Of a stretch of 64,000 nucleotides of DNA, positions 57,686 to 64,000 are shown one piece after another. Source of the stretch: Azospirillum sp. B510 (GTDB lineage Bacteria > Pseudomonadota > Alphaproteobacteria > Azospirillales > Azospirillaceae). A program made the position numbers and the translations under genes. The stretch's first letter is position 1, and the number at the start of each line of letters is the position of its first letter. Below the pieces are notes generated by a model, which searched no databases, was not told where the DNA came from, and worked only from the letters and a program-made list of their open reading frames with translations. The DNA is taken from contig NC_013854.1 in assembly GCF_000010725.1 (NCBI RefSeq), positions 1,021,001 to 1,085,000 of the forward strand. The letters run 5' to 3'.

Positions 57686-59482
57686 ATGACCGAGCCAGCC
57701 GCCTTCCTCAACGTCGCCAACTCCCTGTCCGGCAAGCGCTGGCAGGCGCGGCCCTGCGACGAGCGGCAGGCGCAGGCGCTGACCCAGGGGCGCGGGCTGC
57801 CGGAGATCGTCGGCCGGGTGCTGGCCGCGCGCGGCGTGACCGAGGAGAGTTGCGAGACCTTTCTCAACCCGACGCTGAAGGCTCTGCTGCCCGACCCCTC
57901 GCGCTTCCGTGACATGGACCCGGCGGCGGAGCGCATCGCGCGGGCCATCCGTGACGGCGAGCCGGTGGCCGTCTTCGGCGACTATGACGTCGACGGCGCC
58001 ACCTCCGCCGCGCTGCTGCGCCGGTTCTTCCGTGCGCTTGGCGCCGATATCCGCGTCTATGTCCCCGACCGCATCAAGGAGGGCTACGGCCCGAACGCGG
58101 CGGCGTTGCTGCGGCTGAAGGGGGAGGGGGTGCGGCTGGTGGTGACGGTCGATTGCGGCATCTCCGCCTTCGCCGCGCTGGAAGCCGCCGCCGAGGCCGA
58201 GCTGGAGGTGGTGGTGCTCGACCACCATGCCGCCGAGCCGCGCCTGCCGCCGGCCGTCGCCCTGGTCAACCCCAACCGGCTGGACGAGGACGGCGCCTAT
58301 CGCACCCTTTGCGCGGCTGGCGTCACCTTCATCACCATCGTCGCCGTCAACCGCGCGCTGCGGACATCCGGCTTCTACCGTGATCGGGCGGAACCCAACC
58401 TGATGGAGTGGCTCGACCTCGTGGCGCTCGGCACGGTGTGCGACGTGGTGCCGCTGACCGGGCTGAACCGGGCGTTGGTGGCGCAGGGGCTGAAGGTGAT
58501 GGCGCGGCGCGCCAACCCCGGCCTTGCCGCCCTGTCCGACGTCGCGGGGGTGAAGGAGAAGCCCGACGCCTATCATGCCGGCTATGTCCTCGGTCCCCGC
58601 GTCAATGCCGGCGGCCGGGTGGGAGCGTCCGATCTCGGCGCCCGCCTGCTCTCCACCGATGATCCGGTCGAGGCGATGGAACTGGCCCAGCGGCTGGAAG
58701 GCCACAATGCCGAACGCCGCGCCGTCGAACAGGCGGTTCTGGACGAGGCGCTGGAGCGCGTCGCCACCGAGGCCGGGCGCGAGACCGATCTGGTCTTCGT
58801 CACCGGCGCCGGCTGGCATCCCGGCGTCATCGGCATCGTCGCCGCCCGGTTGAAGGAGCGCTACAGCCGCCCGGCCTGCGTCGTCGCCCTGGAGGAAACC
58901 GCCGACGGCACACTCATCGGCAAGGCGTCGGGCCGCTCGGTGCGCGGCGTCGATCTGGGGGCCGCGGTGATCGCCGCCCGTCAGGAGGGATTGCTGCTGG
59001 CCGGCGGCGGCCACCGTATGGCGGCGGGCTTCACCGTGGCCGGCGACAAAATCGACGCGCTGCGCGACTTCCTGCACGGCCGCATCTCCGAACAGGTGGC
59101 CGCCGCCCCGCTGGTGCCGATGCTGGAGTTGGACGGCGCGCTGTCGGTCGGCGGCGCCAGCGTCGGTCTGGTGACCATGCTCGACAAGCTCGGCCCCTAT
59201 GGCACCGGCAATTCGGAGCCGCGCTTCGCCATCGCCGACGCCCGCGTCGTCCGTGCCGACGTGGTCGGTGCCAACCATGTCCGCTGCATCCTGCAAGGCA
59301 ACGATGGGGCCCGGCTGAAGGCCATCGCCTTCCGCGCGCTCGACAGCGACATGGGGCAGGCGCTGCTGACCGGCCGCGGCACGCCCTTCCACCTCGCCGG
59401 CGTGCTGCGGATCGACCGCTGGAACGGGTCCGAGGGCGTCCAACTGCTGATCGACGATGCGGCTCCGGCGCGGTCGGTGTGA
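57686..59482 (+). CDS. recJ: Single-stranded-DNA-specific exonuclease RecJ
   Basis: A 5'-3' exonuclease of about 598 residues used in recombination and mismatch repair. The DHH domain has VFGDYDVDGATSAAL, VDCGISAF and VLDHHAAE. The DHHA1 domain has GRSVRGVDLGAAV and GGGHRMAAGF, followed by the OB domain. I use the ATG at 57686; a GTG at 57632 in frame would add 18 poorly conserved residues. Confidence 0.93.
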   Translation: MTEPAAFLNVANSLSGKRWQARPCDERQAQALTQGRGLPEIVGRVLAARGVTEESCETFLNPTLKALLPDPSRFRDMDPAAERIARAIRDGEPVAVFGDYDVDGATSAALLRRFFRALGADIRVYVPDRIKEGYGPNAAALLRLKGEGVRLVVTVDCGISAFAALEAAAEAELEVVVLDHHAAEPRLPPAVALVNPNRLDEDGAYRTLCAAGVTFITIVAVNRALRTSGFYRDRAEPNLMEWLDLVALGTVCDVVPLTGLNRALVAQGLKVMARRANPGLAALSDVAGVKEKPDAYHAGYVLGPRVNAGGRVGASDLGARLLSTDDPVEAMELAQRLEGHNAERRAVEQAVLDEALERVATEAGRETDLVFVTGAGWHPGVIGIVAARLKERYSRPACVVALEETADGTLIGKASGRSVRGVDLGAAVIAARQEGLLLAGGGHRMAAGFTVAGDKIDALRDFLHGRISEQVAAAPLVPMLELDGALSVGGASVGLVTMLDKLGPYGTGNSEPRFAIADARVVRADVVGANHVRCILQGNDGARLKAIAFRALDSDMGQALLTGRGTPFHLAGVLRIDRWNGSEGVQLLIDDAAPARSV

Positions 59483-59552
59483 GGCTTCCAAGGGGGCGGT
59501 GGGCCATCGGGTGGGGCGGGGCGCAAAAAGTATCGGGGCATGCGAAAAAGCG

Positions 59553-59581
59553 CTTGCGCTTCGCGGCGTCGATCTTTAGAA
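59553..59581 (+). promoter_or_regulatory. Candidate promoter of tRNA-Glu
   Basis: CTTGCG (59553-59558), a 17-base spacer and TTAGAA (59576-59581), which fits alphaproteobacterial housekeeping promoters. Transcription would start about 14 bases before the tRNA. Confidence 0.5.
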
Positions 59582-59601
59582 AGCGCGTCACCGCGAACGA
59601 C

Positions 59602-59677
<76 letters not shown>

Positions 59678-59763
59678 CTTCGCGGTTTTTTCTTTTTTGC
59701 GCCGCTTCCAGGGTTTCGGTAAAGCGAGCGCCTTTTTGTGTTTAGTAATTGCGGTCCGGCGTC

Positions 59764-59788
59764 TATCTCCCTAAGTTTAAGGGAGATA
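59764..59788 (+). promoter_or_regulatory. Hairpin covering the ribosome-binding site of the next gene
   Basis: TATCTCCCT (59764-59772) and AGGGAGATA (59780-59788) form a perfect 9-bp dyad with a 7-base loop. The right arm contains the only Shine-Dalgarno-like sequence for the gene starting at 59798. It could mask translation, or be a DNA operator. Confidence 0.5.
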
Positions 59789-59797
59789 AGATTACGC

Positions 59798-60364
59798 ATG
59801 GTGCCTGCTATGGAACCCGATAAACAGGAATTTCTAGCGTGGGCAACGGTCTTCGCGACTTTTGTCGGTCCTATTGTCGCAGTATTTGCGACCAGGGTGA
59901 TTGACCGGCTCCGCGAAAAGAGAGATGCAAAGCTCAATGTATTTCGTGCGCTGATGAGGAATCGTCGGCTGTCCTTGTCTCAGGATTTTGTTTCCGCATT
60001 AAATTCTGTCGAAGTTGAGTTTTACGGGGATAAGAGCGTTATTAGCGCTCTAGAGGAATTAAGCCAACATTATAACAAAAACATACAACTTGAGCCCCAA
60101 AGATGGGAGCAAGAGAGGCAATATAAGCTTGCTAAGCTGCTTAGGGTGATGGGCAGAAGCTTGGGTATTGAAATTGAGCAGCTCGATATTCTGTCCGGTG
60201 GGTATGCACCACAGGGATGGGATGAGACAGAAACGCAGCAGAAAATTGCGCGAGCGCTTCTAATTGAGGTTTTGAGTGGCCATAAGCCAATCAACGTAAC
60301 CCTGACGCCTATATTGCAGCAGCAGGAACAATCGGCACCCAGAAACGATGAAGGAAAAGTCTGA
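59798..60364 (+). CDS. Unrecognised membrane-anchored protein in a low-GC islet
   Basis: A 188-residue protein with one N-terminal membrane segment (about 12-32, FLAWATVFATFVGPIVAVFA), then a basic patch (RLREKRDAKLNVFRALMRNRR) and a mainly helical cytosolic domain. It resembles, by general pattern only, small uncharacterised proteins of the DUF6680 kind. The GC content and codon use are clearly lower than in all neighbours, a sign of recent transfer. It lies between tRNA-Glu and dusA, both known integration sites, but no integrase is present. The start could also be 59810. Confidence 0.65.
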   Translation: MVPAMEPDKQEFLAWATVFATFVGPIVAVFATRVIDRLREKRDAKLNVFRALMRNRRLSLSQDFVSALNSVEVEFYGDKSVISALEELSQHYNKNIQLEPQRWEQERQYKLAKLLRVMGRSLGIEIEQLDILSGGYAPQGWDETETQQKIARALLIEVLSGHKPINVTLTPILQQQEQSAPRNDEGKV

Positions 60365-60428
60365 GATCAGGGTAATATTTAATCCACGTTCTGTTGAGTG
60401 TTTTTATGTTGATCGCACGGTAAGAACA

Positions 60429-61436
60429 ATGTCAGCTATCCTCCTCAGCGTCGCCCCGATGATGGACTGGACCGACCGGCATTGCCGGTACTTCCACCGT
60501 CTGCTGTCGGCATCGACCCTGCTCTATACCGAGATGGTGACCACCGGCGCCGTGCTGCATGGCGACCGCGAGCGGCTGCTGGGGTTCGACGCGGCGGAGC
60601 ATCCGGTGGCGCTGCAACTCGGCGGATCGGACCCGGCGGATCTCGCCGCCTGCGCCCGCATCGCCGAAGAGTGGGGCTATGACGAGGTGAACCTCAATGT
60701 CGGTTGCCCGAGCGATCGGGTGCAGTCCGGCCGCTTCGGCGCCTGCCTGATGGCGGAGCCCGATCTGGTGGCCCGTCTGGTCGGCGCCATGCGTGACGCC
60801 GTGGCGATCCCCGTTACCGTCAAGTCGCGCATCGCCATCGATGAGATGGAGGAGTGGCCGACGCTGGACCATTTCGTCCGCACCGTCTCCGCCGCCGGCT
60901 GCACCCACTTCATCGTGCATGCCCGCAAGGCCTGGCTGAAGGGGCTGAGCCCCAAGGAGAACCGCGACATCCCGCCGCTGCGCTACGACCTCGTCCACCG
61001 GCTGAAGGCGGAGAACCCGCATCTGACCATCGCCATCAATGGCGGGATCAGGACGCTGGACGAGGCCGAGGAGCATCTGGGCAAGGTCGACAGCGTGATG
61101 ATCGGCCGCGCCGCCTACGAGACGCCCTATCTGCTGGCCGATGCCGACCGCCGCCTGACGGGTGGAGCGCCCGGTCCCGACCGCCATGCGGTGATCGCGG
61201 CCATGCTGCCCTTTATCGAGGCGCGGATGGCGCTCGGCACGCCGCTCTCCGCCATCACCCGCCATATGCTCGGACTGTTCCAGGGGTTGCCCGGCGCCCG
61301 TGCCTACCGCCGCCACATCGCCGAGAACGCCCACCGTCCCGGCGCCGGGCCGGAGGTGCTGGAGTGTGCCGCCGCCCTGGTGCGCCGGCGCGACGCGGAC
61401 GAAACCGGCCAGGACGACGGCGAAGCCGCCGCCTGA
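60429..61436 (+). CDS. dusA: tRNA-dihydrouridine synthase DusA
   Basis: A flavoenzyme of 335 residues reducing U20/U20a in tRNA. APMMDWTDRHCRYF opens the FMN barrel. EVNLNVGCPSDRVQSGRFGACLM holds the catalytic Cys, and HARKAWLKGLSPKENR is diagnostic for DusA. The upstream 65 bases are low-GC and offer only a weak Shine-Dalgarno sequence; the native promoter may have been displaced by the inserted islet. Confidence 0.93.
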   Translation: MSAILLSVAPMMDWTDRHCRYFHRLLSASTLLYTEMVTTGAVLHGDRERLLGFDAAEHPVALQLGGSDPADLAACARIAEEWGYDEVNLNVGCPSDRVQSGRFGACLMAEPDLVARLVGAMRDAVAIPVTVKSRIAIDEMEEWPTLDHFVRTVSAAGCTHFIVHARKAWLKGLSPKENRDIPPLRYDLVHRLKAENPHLTIAINGGIRTLDEAEEHLGKVDSVMIGRAAYETPYLLADADRRLTGGAPGPDRHAVIAAMLPFIEARMALGTPLSAITRHMLGLFQGLPGARAYRRHIAENAHRPGAGPEVLECAAALVRRRDADETGQDDGEAAA

Positions 61437-61455
61437 CCGGCTGGGCCGTTCGGCC

Positions 61456-63558
61456 TCAGACCGCGCGGACCGAGGCGATGAAGGTCATCACCTCGCCGCG
61501 CAGCTTTTCCGCCTCGCGGGCGAGGTCGTTCGACGCGCCGTGGACGTTCGACGCCGCCGATCCGGTTTCCGACACCGAACGGGTGACGCCGGCGATATTC
61601 GACGACACCTCGCCGGTGCCGCGGGCCGCTTCCATCACGTTGCTGGCGATGTCGCGGGTGGCGGCCCCCTGTTCCTCGATGGCGGCGGCGATGGTGGTGG
61701 TGATCTCGCTGATCTGGCCGATGGTCAGGCCGATGCCCTGGATCGCCGTCTGCGCCCCGGCGGTGGCCGACTGGATTTCCTTCACCTTCGCCTGAATCTC
61801 ATCGGTCGCCCGCGCGGTCTGGGTGGCCAGCGCCTTGACTTCCGAGGCGACGACGGCGAAGCCCTTGCCGGCCTCGCCGGCGCGGGCGGCCTCGATGGTT
61901 GCGTTCAGGGCCAGCAGATTGGTCTGGCCGGCGATGGAGTTGATCAGGTCGACCACCGCGCCGATCTGGTGCGCCGTTTCGACCAGCGCCTGCATGCTGG
62001 CGTTGGTCTGGTCGGCCTGGGTCACCGCCTCGCCCGAGATGCGGGTGGAGGAGGAGACCTGACGGCCGATCTCGCGGATCGAGGCCGACAGCTCCTCCGT
62101 CGCCGAGGCCACCGTCTGCACATTGACGGAGGCCTGCTCCGCCGCCGCCGCCACCGTGGTCGCCATCTGGCTGGCGGTGTCGGCGTTGCTCGACATCACG
62201 CCGGCGGTGTTCTGCATGTCCTTGGCCGCGGCGGCGACCTGTTCGACGATGTGCATCGCCTGCCGGTCGAAGGCCTGGATCAGCGCCTCCAACTGGCTGG
62301 CGCGGCGTTCCTTCGCCGCCTGTTCGGCCGCCTGCTCGGCGGCCATGCGGTCCGCCGCGATCATGCTCTCCTTGAACACGGTGACGGCGGCGGCCATGCC
62401 GCCGATCTCGCAGCGGCGGTCCAGACCGGGGATGTCGATGCTCATGTCGCGGTCGGCCAGCCGGCGCATGGTGTCGGTCAGCCGGCGGATCGGCAGGGCG
62501 ACACGGCGGTTGGCGACGGTCAGGCCGCCCGCCGTCAGGCCGGCGGTCAGCAGCAGAAGCAGCAGGGCGAACAGCGCGTCCATGCGGGCATTGTCGAGAT
62601 CGCCCGCCGACTGGTCGACGATGCGGTCCACCGCGGCCAGCGCCACATCGACGATGTAGCCCTGGGTCGCGGTCTCCTCCGGCCGCAGCTTATCAAGCGG
62701 CACGGGGGAGGGCTTGCCGGACGCCAGCGCGGCCAGGATGGCCTTGCGCTGGTCGGCGAAGCTGCCCTCGAAATTGCCCTTGGCCTTCTGCATCGCGTTC
62801 AGGATGCTGGAATGGGTGCCGGGGCGGGCCGCCGATTCGGTCACCTGCGCCCAGGTCTGGGTGCCGCGGCCGAGATAGTCGGCGACGATCAGGTCGTCGT
62901 CCCGCGTCCAGCTCTGTCCGGTGCCGATGGCGTTCTGGATGCGGAAGGCCATGATGCCCAGGTTGAGCCGGGTGGCCCAGGCGGCGCGCTTGATCGTCAG
63001 CAGATTGCCGACCTCGGACGACGCCCCGCGGATGGTGGAGTCGAGCAGGTCGGTGGCCGCCGCCAGCGCGTCGAGGAACTCGTTCTGGGTCTTCAGCCAG
63101 CTGTCGGACAACCCCTTTTCGCGGGCCGACAGCGGCTTGCGCAGGGCCTCGTCGGTGGCCTTGCGCGCCTGTTCCAGCTTGTCGAAGCTGTTGCGCAGCC
63201 GATCGGCCACCGCCGGGACGCCGGGCAGTTCGGTGGTGGCGAGCGCCTTGGCGATGGCGCGGTACCCCTCGGACGAAATACGGCGCTGGCTTGCGATATC
63301 CTGTTCATCGCTGCCGCCCAGCGTCTTGTCGCTGCCCAGGGCCGGGCTGACCAGACCGCGCTCCAGCCGGGTGGCGAGCAGCGTCTTCAGCAGGTCCCGG
63401 CTGGTCACGGTCAGCGTCGCCACGCGGTCGGCGCTTCGGTAGCGCGACACCGCATCGACCAGCAGATAGGAATTCTGTGCGATCAGCAGCAGGCCAAGCG
63501 CAAGAGTCACCAGCCCGATCGTCGCGCGGATGGAAAGCGAGGACAGGAAGGATTTCAT
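61456..63558 (-). CDS. Methyl-accepting chemotaxis protein with large periplasmic domain
   Basis: A 700-residue chemoreceptor. Membrane helix at about 10-35, a roughly 310-residue all-helical periplasmic domain (double helical-bundle size), a second helix ([18 protein letters not shown], about 345), HAMP, and the signalling domain with [18 protein letters not shown]. The tip is nearly identical to that of the MCP at 2.5-4.2 kb, while the sensor regions are unrelated. Start at 63558 with AAAGGA upstream; longer frames to 63753 are rejected. Confidence 0.93.
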   Translation of the reverse strand: MKSFLSSLSIRATIGLVTLALGLLLIAQNSYLLVDAVSRYRSADRVATLTVTSRDLLKTLLATRLERGLVSPALGSDKTLGGSDEQDIASQRRISSEGYRAIAKALATTELPGVPAVADRLRNSFDKLEQARKATDEALRKPLSAREKGLSDSWLKTQNEFLDALAAATDLLDSTIRGASSEVGNLLTIKRAAWATRLNLGIMAFRIQNAIGTGQSWTRDDDLIVADYLGRGTQTWAQVTESAARPGTHSSILNAMQKAKGNFEGSFADQRKAILAALASGKPSPVPLDKLRPEETATQGYIVDVALAAVDRIVDQSAGDLDNARMDALFALLLLLLTAGLTAGGLTVANRRVALPIRRLTDTMRRLADRDMSIDIPGLDRRCEIGGMAAAVTVFKESMIAADRMAAEQAAEQAAKERRASQLEALIQAFDRQAMHIVEQVAAAAKDMQNTAGVMSSNADTASQMATTVAAAAEQASVNVQTVASATEELSASIREIGRQVSSSTRISGEAVTQADQTNASMQALVETAHQIGAVVDLINSIAGQTNLLALNATIEAARAGEAGKGFAVVASEVKALATQTARATDEIQAKVKEIQSATAGAQTAIQGIGLTIGQISEITTTIAAAIEEQGAATRDIASNVMEAARGTGEVSSNIAGVTRSVSETGSAASNVHGASNDLAREAEKLRGEVMTFIASVRAV

Positions 63559-63789
63559 TATTCTTTTCCTTTGCAAAACAACATCAGCCTTGGTGTTATC
63601 CAACCCCAGTTTTGAAATTTCCGGCAATATGGTTTCGCAAAAATTAATCTCAGCAGAGATGCGGCAATTTCCCGCAACAAATCCATTCTCTGTTTCCGCT
63701 TGATAAAGTTGATGGTTTGCGAATCCTGAGGATTTTTGGTTGCCGTGATCCAATATTTATATAACATTGATTGGATACAATTCTTCTGC

Positions 63790-63824
63790 GGCGGATATTA
63801 TTTCCCAGGAGGAATAAATCCGCC
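63790..63824. other. Hairpin with an AGGAGG loop in the right-edge gap
   Basis: GGCGGAT (63790-63796) pairs with ATCCGCC (63818-63824), and after one bulged base TTATT pairs with AATAA. The loop exposes CCCAGGAGG. It lies upstream of the minus-strand MCP gene, or could be a leader of an off-window plus-strand gene. The remaining 63559-64000 sequence has no gene I can support. Confidence 0.4.
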
Positions 63825-64000
63825 AGCTTCCGGGCAAGAGGATGAGCATGGGGTGCGCAGCCCTATTGAGCGGTGGGAGGGCGCTATTTCTTACATAAAG
63901 GAATGATGCGGGCGGAGTCTCTTCCTGGCGATTGCCGCGCTCATACCCCCCAGGGTGATCGCATTTGGCGACCCTCTCCCGCCCGTTCCGTTCTCCCCAT

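Noticed and set aside
63903..64000. Plus-strand open frame starting ATGATG after AAAGG at the right edge
   Set aside because: Only about 32 codons are visible, with no family similarity; it may be chance.

Overview
This window looks like chromosomal (or chromid) DNA of a high-GC alphaproteobacterium, most likely Azospirillum or a close Rhodospirillales relative. The basis is very GC-rich codon use, dctSR beside dctPQM, a NodQ-like CysNC fusion, several chemoreceptors, and protein sequences that read as alphaproteobacterial throughout. The assignment rests on recognition of families, not on a database search.

Left edge (1-2.1 kb): the N-terminal 610 codons of a type II-C Cas9 run off the left edge on the minus strand. 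Divergent from it is a short promoter-hairpin-terminator unit that has the layout of a tracrRNA. After an MCP and a Cys-rich lipoprotein comes a minus-strand operon for acetoin and 2,3-butanediol catabolism: acoX-acoA-acoB-acoC-acetoin reductase-butanediol dehydrogenase-lipA (12.1-4.8 kb). It is driven by a near-consensus sigma-54 promoter with a palindromic upstream activator site. A divergent D-lactate/glycolate dehydrogenase-type flavoprotein carries a FadR-type operator.

Middle (14-37 kb): a small secreted protein, a YaiI-family protein, ettA, a pentapeptide-PilZ fusion, an MFS transporter and mlaC/mlaA. A methionine-cycle operon follows (ArsR-methyltransferase regulator, metF, two tandem DUF29 genes, metH) behind a perfect 16-bp operator-like palindrome. 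Next are an MNT-HEPN pair, a thioesterase, a secreted pentapeptide protein and a diguanylate cyclase (plus strand). The minus strand carries cstA-ybdD-ABC-F and a nitronate monooxygenase-like gene.

Sulfate assimilation (37-44 kb): divergent operons cysH-cysD-cysNC (minus) and siroheme gene-DUF2849-cysI-DUF934 (plus). Their shared intergenic region has two copies of a 17-bp inverted repeat. Downstream (44.2-45.0 kb) is a decayed patch with an IS630-type transposase remnant and an RTX-repeat remnant.

Right part (45-64 kb): a Tat-exported DUF882 peptidase-like gene, a large pentapeptide protein, and a TRAP C4-dicarboxylate system (dctPQM) divergent from dctS-dctR plus a second histidine kinase. 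Then come a molybdopterin oxidoreductase, recJ, tRNA-Glu, a low-GC single-gene islet, dusA, and a second chemoreceptor. No complete insertion sequence, integrase or CRISPR array is visible inside the window.
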